A DNA stretch of 36,954 bases from Candidatus Woesearchaeota archaeon (GCA_018303545.1 JAGVXY010000015.1:1-36954); one strand, 5' to 3'. Counted from the first letter of the stretch, positions 1 through 14,050 are shown. A program made the numbers and translations. Notes: a model not told the origin generated them from the sequence alone.

Positions 1-273
1 AGAAAAAATATAATTTCTATCCACTTGCTCAATTAAAGATCTCATATCATTGAGCCAATTTGTATTCAATAAGTACTTCTTTTTTTCAGCCAAAAGACTA
101 CCATTACAGACAAGTTCCTTAACGGCCTTATGCACTGCCTGATAAGTAACTTTAGTTCTAAGTTCCTTATTTATCACCCTATAAATATCGTTCACGGAAA
201 GCGGCCATCTTACGCTTAGAAGGGTTATAATCAGCTTTTTTACAGTCTTGCCATTTTTAAATAAATATTCCAT
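1..273 (-). CDS. Winged-helix transcriptional regulator, partial (3' end outside window)
   Basis: Reading down from an ATG at 273 gives 91 open codons that run off the window edge. The protein begins MEYLFKNGKTVKKLIITLL and continues with WPLSVNDIYRVINKE and KVTYQAVHKAVKELV. That pattern of helices, with a predicted recognition helix around residues 43-54 and then a wing (NGSLLAEKKKYLLN), matches a small archaeal winged-helix DNA-binding domain. A TTTAAATAA stretch at about 299-307 on this strand lies a TATA distance (about 27-30 bases) upstream, so the message is probably leaderless. It diverges from the AbrB/PhoU-like gene, and a perfect inverted repeat lies between them. The effector is unknown, and the C-terminal part cannot be seen. 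Confidence 0.7.
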   Translation of the reverse strand, partial: MEYLFKNGKTVKKLIITLLSVRWPLSVNDIYRVINKELRTKVTYQAVHKAVKELVCNGSLLAEKKKYLLNTNWLNDMRSLIEQVDRNYIFS

Positions 274-303
274 TTTGTAGTAACTATTCAGTTATAACTA
301 TTA

Positions 304-323
304 TTTAAACCTTTTGGTTTAAA
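304..323. promoter_or_regulatory. 8-bp perfect inverted repeat between divergent genes (possible operator)
   Basis: TTTAAACC, a TTTT spacer, then GGTTTAAA. The left arm overlaps the TTTAAATAA element that looks like the TATA box of the winged-helix gene. A bound dimer could therefore block that promoter (autoregulation). This is inferred from position and symmetry only. Confidence 0.35.
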
Positions 324-386
324 ACTTTCTCAACATTGATTTAATATACTTTTACGGTTAAATGAGTAATATTTACGGAAGATAAA

Positions 387-1055
387 ATGATACGCAAAGC
401 ACTACAACTAGGCAACAAAACTCTAGTAATATCAATACCTAAGCAGTACGTGGACAAGCACAACATAAAGAAAGGAGATGAATTAGAGATAGAAGAAAAA
501 GACAACGCCTTAAAAATAACCTCAAACAGAGAAATAATAAACAAAGATATCAGTATCACAATAAACAATCCAAAAGCAGCAAGACAAATCTTAAATTCGA
601 TCTACGCGGGAGGAATAAACGAGGCAAGAATATTCCACAGTTCAGAAAGCGTATTAAGAGAAATAGAAAGCGCAATATGCACTGATACGCCAGAATTAGA
701 GATTTTTGAAAAAAACCAAAAATTCTGCATAATAAAACCGGTGAATAAAGACGAGCTGGAAAACTTCCCTGCTCTATTAAGAAGATTATTTTTAGTGTGC
801 ATATCAGAAGACAATTCTGAAACAAGAACAATAACAAGAAAACGCTTAGCAAAAACGTGCAAGAGATTATTAAGCAAAGGCGAATTCAAAGACTACAGGA
901 AATCTCTAATACTTTATTCAATAATAGACGACTTAGAAAATAATATAATAACAAATGAAATCTACGAGCTTTTCTATAACTTTGAAATGAACAAGGCGCA
1001 GAAGATGGAAGAGACAAACTTGCTAAGAAAGGTGATTGCTTTCAATCTTGGATAG
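387..1055 (+). CDS. AbrB-like/PhoU-like regulator, archaeal phosphate uptake regulator family
   Basis: 222 residues. The first 45 or so form an AbrB/MazE-type swapped-hairpin domain (LGNKTLVISIPKQYVDKHNIKKGDELEIEE, read in two pieces: LGNKTLVISIPKQYV and IKKGDELEIEE). The rest is alpha-helical and PhoU-like, as in the two-domain archaeal proteins usually annotated as phosphate uptake regulators. No phosphate transporter genes are nearby, so the phosphate link comes from the family and not from this context. The start is the first ATG after the divergent promoter region; GATTTAATATAC at about 337-348 is the best TATA candidate. The gene downstream has its own TATA box, so this one is probably monocistronic. 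Confidence 0.7.
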   Translation: MIRKALQLGNKTLVISIPKQYVDKHNIKKGDELEIEEKDNALKITSNREIINKDISITINNPKAARQILNSIYAGGINEARIFHSSESVLREIESAICTDTPELEIFEKNQKFCIIKPVNKDELENFPALLRRLFLVCISEDNSETRTITRKRLAKTCKRLLSKGEFKDYRKSLILYSIIDDLENNIITNEIYELFYNFEMNKAQKMEETNLLRKVIAFNLG

Positions 1056-1082
1056 CAGCCACCATTTAATCTAAACAGCAAC

Positions 1083-1092
1083 CTTTATAAAA
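1083..1092 (+). promoter_or_regulatory. TATA box for aIF2-gamma
   Basis: CTTTATAAAA centred about 27 bases before the ATG at 1115. This spacing places transcription start at or near the start codon, consistent with a leaderless mRNA. Confidence 0.6.
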
Positions 1093-1114
1093 GAAATACA
1101 TTTCTTTTAGTTCT

Positions 1115-2356
1115 ATGGTCAAAGACGCAAAGAAAGAGCAGCCAGAAGTGAATATAGGCATGATAGGCCACGTAGACCACGGCAAAACCACCCTATTGCA
1201 GGCATTATCAGGAAAATGGGCTGATCAGCATTCTGAAGAGATGAAGAGAGGCATCACGATTAAATTAGGCTATGCAGATGTAATGATTTACAAATGCAAA
1301 AAATGCAAAGAACCGGAGTGCTACTCAATAAAACCTGATTGCTCAGTGTGCAAGAAAAAATCAGAATTAATAAGAAAAATCTCTTTCGTAGATGCACCGG
1401 GGCATGAAACCTTAATGGCAACAATGCTTTCAGGCGCGGCAATAATGGACGGCGCATTATTACTAGTTGCAGCAAATGAAGAATGCCCGCAGCCTCAGAC
1501 TAAAGAGCATCTAATTGCCTTAGAAATAGCCGGAATAAAAAATGTAATTGTCGTCCAAAATAAAATTGACTTAGTCACAGAAGAAGATGCGATGAAAAAC
1601 CAAGAGCAAATCAAAGCATTTTTGAAAGGAACTTTTGCTGAAAATGCGCCAATAATTCCAATTTCAGCGCAGAATAATGTTAATATTGATTTATTACTAA
1701 AAACAATTCAAGAGGTAATACCAACGCCAAAAAGAGACTTAAAAGCTGAACCATTGATGTACATCGCAAGATCTTTTGATGTTAACAAGCCAGGTTCAGA
1801 AATTGAAAAACTTGTAGGCGGAATCTTAGGCGGAGCATTAAAAAGAGGGCTGATAAAAGTTGGTGAAAAAATTGAAATAAGGCCTGGAGTGAAAAAAGAA
1901 AAAGAAGGCAAAGTTTTCTGGGAGCCAATAGTTACAAAAATAATCTCTTTAAAGACAGGCGGAACAGATGTAAAAGAAGTCGGGCCCGGAGGCTCAATAG
2001 GAATTTTAACTGACTTAGATCCTGCAATAGTCAAGGCAGACACATTATCGGGAAATATTGCCGGATTGGAAGGAAAACTTCCCGAGATAATTTACAATTT
2101 AGACTTAAAAGTTAAACTACTAGAAAGGGTCGTAGGCTCAAAGAAAGAAACAGAAGTTGATCCAATAAAGAAAGGCGAAGTTTTGATGATAAATGTAGGA
2201 AGCACTGCAACAGTAGGAGTTGTAACAGAAATAAGCAAAGACTCGGTGAAAATAATTCTTAAAAAGCCGGTATGCGCAACTAAAGAGGATAACTTTGCGG
2301 TCTCTAGAAGAATAGAAAACAGGTTCAGATTAATCGGACAGGCAAAGCTGAATTAA
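1115..2356 (+). CDS. eif2g: Translation initiation factor aIF2 subunit gamma
   Basis: 413 residues. This is the GTPase subunit of archaeal initiation factor 2, which carries initiator Met-tRNA to the small ribosomal subunit. The G1 P-loop GHVDHGKTT is at residues 18-26. Switch I carries the family's RGITIKLGYAD. A zinc knuckle with four cysteines (CKKC...CSVC) follows. G3 is DAPGHE, G4 is NKID and G5 is SAQ. Two beta-barrel domains follow (FDVNKPG onward), ending VSRRIENRFRLIGQAKL. Length and motif order are normal for aIF2-gamma and separate it from EF-Tu/aEF1A, which lack the zinc knuckle. The gene has its own TATA box. Confidence 0.97.
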   Translation: MVKDAKKEQPEVNIGMIGHVDHGKTTLLQALSGKWADQHSEEMKRGITIKLGYADVMIYKCKKCKEPECYSIKPDCSVCKKKSELIRKISFVDAPGHETLMATMLSGAAIMDGALLLVAANEECPQPQTKEHLIALEIAGIKNVIVVQNKIDLVTEEDAMKNQEQIKAFLKGTFAENAPIIPISAQNNVNIDLLLKTIQEVIPTPKRDLKAEPLMYIARSFDVNKPGSEIEKLVGGILGGALKRGLIKVGEKIEIRPGVKKEKEGKVFWEPIVTKIISLKTGGTDVKEVGPGGSIGILTDLDPAIVKADTLSGNIAGLEGKLPEIIYNLDLKVKLLERVVGSKKETEVDPIKKGEVLMINVGSTATVGVVTEISKDSVKIILKKPVCATKEDNFAVSRRIENRFRLIGQAKLN

Positions 2357-2392
2357 TTTCTTTATAAATAATGATTATAGCATATAGAAATC

Positions 2393-2402
2393 CTTATAAA
2401 AA
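2393..2402 (+). promoter_or_regulatory. TATA box for the M16 gene pair
   Basis: CTTATAAAAA lies about 26 bases before the ATG at 2424. A second TATA-like stretch (TTTATAAATA) lies at 2361-2370. The nearer one has the better spacing. Confidence 0.5.
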
Positions 2403-2423
2403 GCCAAGCTTTAGCGGGAATAA

Positions 2424-3800
2424 ATGAAAAATCCTAAAGGAAATAATTCTAAAGATACGGTTATCAATCTATTAAAAGAGGGAAAGTTCAGCAAAAAAAA
2501 TATAGACGGAATAACTGTGCTATACAACCGGGCGAGTTCGGACTGGATGCAGGAAGCGAGGGTGTGCTTTATCACAAAATATAAAACTGAAGCTGAAGCG
2601 AAAAGACAAGCAGAACTTATAGGATTCTACAGGCAAGCAGTGCAGGAAGGAACGATTAATAATACAAGCTCAGATGCTCTGGAAAGAGCGATGATTGAAG
2701 CAGGGGCAAATCAGGACTTTTTTGGAATAGACCAAGTAAAAGATAGAATATCCCTATGTCTCCCAATTATAATGCCTTCGGGAACAACAGGACTAACGGC
2801 TGCAAATAAAGGGTTAAAATTTATTGACGAAATAATCAAAGACTCGCTTGCATTCTCTGAAAAGGGCAATGAGATAATTGAAAATACAAGAAGACAGTGC
2901 ATCATTGATGTAAAAGGCCTTATCAGAAATCATAGGTATATGGGAATTAATGCATTTAATAAGAAATTCTTTCCTGGCTCTGAAGATTTAAGCATCGAGG
3001 AGATAGTGAAGATAGTAAGCGAAGCTAAAGCAGATGATTTAAAAAATTCATTTGAAAATCATATGGCTAATTCTTTCCCGATAGTAATATTTTCAGGAAA
3101 TTCAAAATTAGAGAAATGCTTAAGCGCAATTTTACCCTTTGTAAAAAAATACGCAGGAAATGGAAAAGAAAAAGAGGTATTGGAGGATATTGAAATAACA
3201 TCAATTAAAAAAAGAGAAAAACTATACGAAGTTTACGGGCCATCGGAGCAAATGATATTTCTGTGCGCTTATCCATTTGCCCAAACTCCAAAAGAGAAAA
3301 GTGAAATAGCCTCATTGATAATAGCAAACAGGATTTTTGGCGCAGGATGGGACTCAAATTTAATGAATGCATTGAGACATGAAAACAATCTTGTGTACTC
3401 TGCAGATTCACAGTTTTACATGACAAAAAATATGTTTTTTGTACAAATACAGCACAATCCAAAATACCTAAGGCGAGTAATTGAACTGACAGATAAATCA
3501 CTTGAGAAAATGCTGAAAGGGATAAGTCAAATTAAATTCAACAACGTAAGAGATGAGATAACTGAAGAGGTCTTGGTGCACTACAGCTCGAACGATTTGC
3601 TGTGCTGCAATCAGCCTGGATTCAGAGTAAGTGCGGCATATAATGATTTAATAAAAAGTGAGAATAAGCTGACAAGCGAAGAAATGATTGAGGAAATTGA
3701 AAAACTAAGCAAAGGGGATATTGAAAAAACAGCAAGAAAATATTTAGATAAAGAAAGAAAACAAATATTAACTTACTCTTCAAAAGGTGAAAAGAAATGA
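2424..3800 (+). CDS. M16-family peptidase-like protein, probably the non-catalytic partner
   Basis: 458 residues. It has M16/insulinase-like character in its C-terminal half (AYPFAQTPKEKSEIASLIIA, then NRIFGAGWDSNLMNALRHE, then LVYSADSQFY), which is the typical 'outer' half of an M16 domain. No HxxEH zinc motif is present in the N-terminal half. It overlaps the next gene, which does have HxxEH, by 4 bases (ATGA). Paired M16B proteins in bacteria and mitochondria often consist of one catalytic and one inactive subunit forming a heterodimer, and this pair fits that arrangement. The substrate is unknown. Secretion is not indicated, as no signal peptide is seen. Confidence 0.7.
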   Translation: MKNPKGNNSKDTVINLLKEGKFSKKNIDGITVLYNRASSDWMQEARVCFITKYKTEAEAKRQAELIGFYRQAVQEGTINNTSSDALERAMIEAGANQDFFGIDQVKDRISLCLPIIMPSGTTGLTAANKGLKFIDEIIKDSLAFSEKGNEIIENTRRQCIIDVKGLIRNHRYMGINAFNKKFFPGSEDLSIEEIVKIVSEAKADDLKNSFENHMANSFPIVIFSGNSKLEKCLSAILPFVKKYAGNGKEKEVLEDIEITSIKKREKLYEVYGPSEQMIFLCAYPFAQTPKEKSEIASLIIANRIFGAGWDSNLMNALRHENNLVYSADSQFYMTKNMFFVQIQHNPKYLRRVIELTDKSLEKMLKGISQIKFNNVRDEITEEVLVHYSSNDLLCCNQPGFRVSAAYNDLIKSENKLTSEEMIEEIEKLSKGDIEKTARKYLDKERKQILTYSSKGEKK

Positions 3801-5104
3801 AAATTGAGCACAATATTTTAAAATCAGGATTGAATGTTTATTTGATTAATGTCAGCAGCCCGCTATCTATGTTTCAGCTGTTCACCCCTTTTGGAGGAGA
3901 TACAATAGAATATTATGATTCTGTTCAAGATAAAAAAATAAATCTGCAGCCAGGCAGTGCGCATTATTTTGAGCACGTGCTTTTTGCAATGAAACCTAGA
4001 AAGAAAAATGAACTATGCTCAGATGGGATGAAACTCCTACAAAACAACAAAGGAATAAATGTAAATGCTTACACTTCCCATGATATAACTAATTTTCATT
4101 TTAGCTCAAGATTAAAACAGAAAGAAAATCTTAAAATATTAACCGAGATGGTCTTTGTGCCCTATCTGCCGGAAGAAAGATTCAAAAAAGAAACTGGCGA
4201 TATACTTGATGAAATTGCGGGAAGTGAAAATAGAAGTAGAAGTGTGCATTTAACTACATTGATGGGCCAGCTGTTCAAGAAACACGGAGCAAAATATCCT
4301 ATCCTGGGAACTGCAGAAACAATAACACAAATAAAATTAGAAGATTTACTTTCTATGCATGAAATGTTCTACAGGCCTTCGAATATGACTTTGATAGTTG
4401 TCGGCAATGCAAGCATGAAAGATATTACTCAAGTTGTGGAAAAAGAGCTGAAAGCGATAGGAAAGGGAGATTATCAAGAACCCCCAAAATATGAAAATCC
4501 TGGTGAAACTGACGGTGTTGTGAAATTTAATAATTTTGAAGATTCACTAGTCCGGAAAGATGTGGCAAATAAAACAATTTATGGCGCGTGGAAGTACCTT
4601 ATTGACCCGATGAGCATGCCCATTGATGAACTGATTGACAGACGCCTGGCAATGGATATAATCGCTACCGCAATTTTTGGCTCTGGCTCGAGAATCAGAG
4701 AATATTTTGTGAACCAGGGGATGAACAGCACGATGTTCGGAGGCAGGACAATGGCGTTCAAAGATCATAGCGAAATAATCTTTGCAGATAATGTTGAGGA
4801 TCCTGAAAAATTTCAGGATGTCATTGTTAAAAAGCAGAATGATATTCTTAGAACAGGATTATCTGAAAGAGAAATAGATTATGCAATAAAATACCTAAAA
4901 TTAAAAGAAGATTACGGGATAAATTCCTTAGAGAATCTGGGAACTATTCTGATTGACTGGTGCAGATTAACCGGAAATCCTGAAAATTATTTTAAAGTAA
5001 TGAAGAGAATGAAAACGATAGAAACTGGAAGGGTAAATGAGCTGATGCAGGAAATAATTAAAACAGATAATTTATCTTTCTGCTTGATGAAACCTGAAGA
5101 ATAA
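3797..5104 (+). CDS. M16-family zinc metallopeptidase, catalytic subunit
   Basis: 435 residues. The inverted zincin motif HYFEH (HxxEH) is at residues 56-60. A downstream glutamate in ILDEI (about residue 139) sits where the third zinc ligand is expected. The second half has the usual GSGSRIREYFVNQG loop of M16 enzymes. Translation is coupled to the preceding inactive paralogue by an ATGA overlap, so the two are probably made in equal amounts and form a heterodimer. The stop is followed after six bases by the stop of the convergent gyrA, so the two operons meet tail to tail with no obvious terminator hairpin. Confidence 0.85.
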   Translation: MKIEHNILKSGLNVYLINVSSPLSMFQLFTPFGGDTIEYYDSVQDKKINLQPGSAHYFEHVLFAMKPRKKNELCSDGMKLLQNNKGINVNAYTSHDITNFHFSSRLKQKENLKILTEMVFVPYLPEERFKKETGDILDEIAGSENRSRSVHLTTLMGQLFKKHGAKYPILGTAETITQIKLEDLLSMHEMFYRPSNMTLIVVGNASMKDITQVVEKELKAIGKGDYQEPPKYENPGETDGVVKFNNFEDSLVRKDVANKTIYGAWKYLIDPMSMPIDELIDRRLAMDIIATAIFGSGSRIREYFVNQGMNSTMFGGRTMAFKDHSEIIFADNVEDPEKFQDVIVKKQNDILRTGLSEREIDYAIKYLKLKEDYGINSLENLGTILIDWCRLTGNPENYFKVMKRMKTIETGRVNELMQEIIKTDNLSFCLMKPEE

Positions 5105-5110
5105 TTATTT

Positions 5111-8100
5111 TTAATAAACTTTTACTCTAGTTAAAGTCGTGACCTTATCGTCTTCTCTCATCCGCATTATTCTCACGCCTTGGGTGTTCCTGCCAATTGT
5201 AGAAATCTCCTGCGCAAGCATCCTTATCATTATACCCTGCTTTGAGATCAGCATAATCTCATCCTCATCCATAACTGTTTTGATGCCGACAACATTTCCG
5301 TTGCGTTCAGAAGTCTTAATATTAATCACACCTTTTCCGCCCCTGTTAATTAACCTGTAATCTGAAACAATAGTCCTCTTGCCGTAGCCATTCTCAGTTA
5401 TTGTCAATAAAGTTCCTGTCTCAACAGCGACTTCCATGCCGACAACATAATCATCTTTTGACAACCTTATTGCGCGAACGCCAGTTGCTGCACGGCCCAT
5501 TGCACGAACCTGAGATTCATTAAACTTGACAGCCATCCCTTTAGCAGAAGCGATAACCATATTTAGTGTTCCAGGAGTTAATTTGACTTCAACGAGCTTG
5601 TCATTTTCTCTCAAAGTCAAAGCAATTATGCCTCCTTTTCTTGGCCTTGAAAATGATTCTAAAGGCGTTCTCTTGATTGCACCAAGTTTTGTGACCATCA
5701 AAAGATAATGATCCGAGTCAAATTTAGGTATTGGAATCATTGCGGTGATTTTTTCATTTTCAGCAAGAGCCAATAAATTGATTATTGCCTTTCCTTTTGA
5801 ATATCTTGAAGCCTGTATAATTTCATATCCCTTGAGCCAGTAGACTTTTCCTAAATCAGAAAAGAATAAAAGGTAATTGTGGCTGTTCATGTTGACCATA
5901 TGCTCTACTGTATCTTCTTCTTTTGTCGCAGTGCCTTTGACGCCAACTCCTCCACGCTTCTGCTGCCTATATTCATCTAATGTAGTTCGTTTAATGTAGC
6001 CTGAATGTGTAAGTGTAACTATTGAGGATTCTTCAGGAATAAGATCTTCATCTAGAATCTCGGCATCTTCTTCAGTACCTGAAATTTCAGTTTTACGAGA
6101 GTCCGAATATGATGCAATAATCTCTTGTGTGTCTTTCTTCATCAGGGCGTAAACTTTTGAATCATCTGCTAAAATTGATTTTAAATCCTCTATTGTTAAT
6201 AATAAATCTTTATATTCCAGCAGTAATTTATCTTTTTCCAATGAGGTTAATTTCTGCAGCTTCATATCTAAAATTGCACGGGCCTGAATTTCAGTCAATT
6301 CAAAACGAGCCATCAAAGATTCGCAAGCTTCATTAGGCCCTTTTGAAGATTTTATTATTTTAATTGACTCATCAATATTTTCCAAGCAGATTTTCAAACC
6401 TAATAAAATATGAGCCCGCTCTTCTGCTTTTCTCAAGTCAAACTGTGTTCTACGGGTAATGACATTTTTTCTGTGCTTGATGAAATGCACAATGCAATCT
6501 TTCAAATTTAAAATTCTTGGCTGATTATTAACCAAGGCTAAATTAATTATGCTGAAAGTAACCTGCAAAGGAGTATGAGTATATAATTGATTTAAAACAA
6601 CATCTGAATTTGCATCTTTTTTCAATTCAATTACAATTCGCATTCCCTGCCTATTGGACTCATCTCTTAAATCTGAAATGCCTTCAACACGCTTATCACG
6701 AACTAAGTCTGCGATATTTTCTATGAGCATTGATTTATTTACCTGATAAGGAATCTCAGTAATAATTAGACTTTCACGGTCTTTCTTTTCTTCTTTCTCA
6801 ACTTTTCCTCTCAAGCGGATCTTTCCACGGCCGGAAGCGTAAGCATTTTTTATTCCGGAAGTGCCGCAAATTATACCTCCAGTAGGGAAATCAGGGCCAT
6901 GAATGATATCCAATAATTCATTGATAGAAATATCTGGATTGTCAATTACCTTTATTACGCCTTCGCAGACTTCACGCATGTTGTGCGGAGGAATACTAGT
7001 TGCCATGCCTACGGCAATACCTGAAGAACCATTAATTAATAAATTTGGGATTCTTGATGGAAGAACTGAGGGTTCCTGTCTAGTATTATCATAGTTGTCG
7101 ACAAAGTCTACAGTTTCTTTTTCTAAGTCTAAAAGAATTTCATCTGCAATCTTTGTCATTCTTGCTTCCGTATTATGATTGATAAAACCGTTTGCAACAA
7201 ATGAATGGCATTTGCTGTTTACCCTTATTGAATAAACATTTTCTTTTTCTTTCGGTTTCTTGACTGAAGCAATGTGATCAAACAAATATCTCTGTTTCAG
7301 CAAAAGCGCTAAAAAAGACTTATCTTTTGAATCAAGAATATCCAATAGTTTTTTAAAATATTTTTCAAGTTTATTATATCTGTCAACATTATATCTCTTG
7401 ATAAATCCGGAACCATATTTTTTTCGCAGATATTCCCCAAGATAAGGAATGAAATCAGTCTTGCTCATCCTATCTGGATTTATGCTGTTTATTTTTGAAA
7501 GAATTCCTTTTTTTCGGTCTGAAAAAAATCCAATATTCGTATTGAACCTCTTTATTGAATCATGGCCAGAAATTATCAATTTAAAGCAACTGTTTCTCTT
7601 ATCCTGGTAAGGTTTTGTTGAAATAATCCCAAAATTCAATAAAATGACTTTCAGCTGATCAATGAGCTTATTACTTTTAGAATTATAGTTTAGAGCCATA
7701 CTTTTTCCATTATGCCTTTTATCTAAGATGTATTTAACGGATCCGTCACCTTCAAATAATGCCCTTAAGAAATGCTGAATGTTTTTCTCAGTGGACATTA
7801 AAACAGAGAAAGGCATCTCTTTTTGTGCGGATTTAACTTGAATTAAACCAATGTTCTTAAGGAATAGAACCACTTTCTGCTCATATATGCTTAATTCTTT
7901 GCAATTTCCTTTTATTTCCCTCTCGTATAGTCTTACACCCACAAACTGAGAGAGGATAATTGATTTTACCTTATCGTAAAAGTTTTTGTCTTTATTATTA
8001 AACAATATTTGATTATTATGGAAACTCCCCTCGCTGACTAAAGCACCCAATAAAAATGCCAGGTTATCATTCATCTTGCTAGGAAGTACAATCTCATTCT

Positions 8101-9999
8101 TGAAACCTTTATTTGGATAATATTTTCTTAGATCTAAACTTGTTTTTGAAAATAAACTTTTGCCCCTGCTCAAAATAACTACATCTTCTTTTCTAATATG
8201 CTCTAATAGTTTCCATTCTATCTGCGGGACTTCGCCCTTAATTGTCCAGCACATTAATGGATGATTATGAGATCCTTTAATCTTGTAACCTAAGTTAGTC
8301 TCTAGCTCTATAACACTATGTTTTCCTGAATTAAAAAACTTAGATGCCTTGTTTTTCTTTTGGTCAAAAGACATTATTCTAAAATTAATTTTTGATTCTA
8401 ATTTATTTGAAATTTCTTTTATGGGCATTATGCCCTTATCAGTTAACATTAAAGAATCGCCAGAAATACAATACCTCATTGCAGCTGCATTATCTCCATC
8501 AACAGAGTTGTGCACAAAGACTCCTGAAGCCAATGCAAAATTATGGGTATCGTCGATAGTTAAATCGTAGACATCAGCATATTCATGGATAAACTCTATT
8601 TTTGAAACCTTGTGATTTCCGTTCAATTCACATAATATTAAATTTGAATCATTCGAAAAATATTTTTCAAATCCATTATCCCAAGTTGTAAAACATTTTC
8701 CACCAAAGACAACCTTTCGAACTTTTTCGTAGTAATCTCTTTTTATTGGCAACTCATTCTTTTGAAGAAATTTGCATATGTTAATAAATTTCCTTTTTCC
8801 GGTTAAATTAGTCTTTCTTCTTTTATTTGAAGCGATAATTTTTTCATTAAATAATTCTTTATATTTCGGAATTGACCACATCCTTTTCATGGTTGATGAG
8901 GCCAACTTACGACTGCGTTCAATAACTTCTGGATGCGCAATAATATATCTCTTGCTAATTTCACTTAACTTTGCGCTCATCTCTTTTTTATATTCTGGAT
9001 TCTTCCAATTTGCGAGATTTCTTTCTCTTAACCTTTCTGAATAAGCTTTTCTATTTTCTGAATTTGCCCAGAACTTTTTTCTCCCTTCGATTAATTTATT
9101 CCTAAATGATTCATCTGTTTTGTGCTTAAAAGATGTTAAATTGTGATGAAATTGCCAATGTTCTTTATATCCCATACGTTTTATATTATCTGGATTATTA
9201 TTGCATTTGTCAAAATTAATATGGTGCCTCACTCTTCCTGCAGCTTTCAGATAGACTGCGTTTTTGATGTTCCAATTGTCAGCTAAATAATGAACAAAAT
9301 CCCAAGAACAGCTTTTTGGCTGAAAAATCATATCGTAACCGATCATTTCAGGATTGATTTCTTTTGTGGCTTTCTTGAAATACGCCGGCATTAAAGAATC
9401 TCCTGGTTTTAAATATTGAGCTTCTTTGTATTCCTTGTTTTTTAACATAAACTTATGGTTAAGAGTGCATTTAATTTCTTCATTATTGTCCAAGATAATT
9501 TTCATGACTTCTGCATTTTTCTTGGTTAATCTTGGTTTCTTTATTTCGGTAATGTGTATTTTTCCATTATCCTCAATAGTGTATGTGAAATTTCTTTTAC
9601 CTTCTTGGAATTCCTTAACTAATTCAATAAAAGGTAAATCTCTTCCATCGGTCAATTTAACTTTGGTTTCACCTGTAAAACAACCAAAATTTCCCTGACC
9701 ATCAACTAATGTGTATCTTAAAGAAAAGTCCTGGGCCATACGAACCAATGAAGGGTAGACTATTGCTTCACCATGAGGATGATAGTTACCGCTTACGTCA
9801 CCGCAAATCTTTGCGCATTTTCTATATTTTGCCTTATGATCCAAAGAAAGATCATTCATAGCAACCAAGACTCTACGATGAACTGGCTTCAGACCATCTC
9901 TGACATCAGGCAATGCCCTGGAAACTATGACACTCATAGCATAGTCTAGATAAGATTTCTTCATCTCATCTTCCACTAATTTATGGATTATTTCTTTGG

Positions 10000-10003
<4 letters not shown>
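5111..10003 (-). CDS. gyrA: DNA gyrase subunit A with two inteins
   Basis: 1630 codons. Removal of the two inteins leaves an 805-residue GyrA of normal size. N-extein 1 is residues 1-107 (YAMSVIVSRALPDVRDGLKP, HPHGEA, VDGQGNFG). The middle extein is only 12 residues, ending AAAMRY, where Y511 is the catalytic tyrosine that attacks DNA. C-extein 2 starts TEARM at residue 945 and includes the PNLLINGSSGIAVGMAT region. The C-terminal beta-pinwheel carries a GyrA-box (QQKRGGVGVKG). It is the last gene of a gyrB-HAD-gyrA operon, and its ATG overlaps the HAD stop (ATGA). Gyrase introduces negative supercoils. No active GyrA can form until both inteins are removed, because the second directly abuts the active-site tyrosine. 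Confidence 0.97.
7172..8470 (-). other. GyrA intein 2 (LAGLIDADG endonuclease type) at the active-site Tyr
   Basis: 433 residues, GyrA 512-944. It starts Cys (CISGDSLML), has a block-B-like NHPL motif (SHNHPLMCW), and ends CHSFVANGFINHN with the usual His-Asn. The +1 extein residue is Thr. Two LAGLIDADG-type motifs (LLGALVSEGS at about 651-660 and FLRALFEGDGS at about 745-755) point to a homing endonuclease. The insertion point, between the catalytic Tyr and TEAR, is the same as that of the well-known Mycobacterium xenopi GyrA mini-intein, and both ends resemble that intein. Junction codons were checked in the DNA: TGT at 8470-8468 and AAT at 7174-7172. Confidence 0.93.
8507..9682 (-). other. 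GyrA intein 1 (HNH endonuclease type)
   Basis: 392 residues, GyrA 108-499. It starts CFTGETKV after NFG and ends [12 protein letters not shown]; the +1 residue is Ser (SVDGD). Block B is TLNH. The central region has an HNH-like module (RHHINFDKCNNNPDNI, then HWQFHHN). After it comes a string of short basic helical repeats around W-x-N-x-E/P-x-Y/R (FWANSENRK, NWKNPEYKK, MWSIPKYKE), resembling the DNA-binding repeats attached to intein and intron endonucleases. It is clearly related to the GyrB intein over its whole length. Junction codons were checked: TGT at 9682-9680 and AAC at 8509-8507. Confidence 0.92.
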
Positions 10004-13819
<3,816 letters not shown>

Positions 13820-13848
13820 TCAGAATAGTGTATGAAATGCATTTTTTT

Positions 13849-13860
13849 ATTTATAAAAGT
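13849..13860 (-). promoter_or_regulatory. TATA box for the gyrase operon
   Basis: Read on the minus strand this is ACTTTTATAAAT. It predicts a transcription start near 13827 and a leader of about 47 bases before the gyrB ATG. Confidence 0.5.
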
Positions 13861-14050
13861 TGTGTTTTTTATTTTTGTATAATGCATTTGTATGGTCTGT
13901 AAGTGGTGAATTCTAACGTTTAGAAGTTATGAATTCTTTGCTTAAAACGGCTGTAGATTAGGTTTAGAAATTTATTTTATTTTTGATACGGATGAGTAGG
14001 AAAAAATGAGAAAAAATTATTTATTATTCTTTAAAAAATTTTAGAACAAT

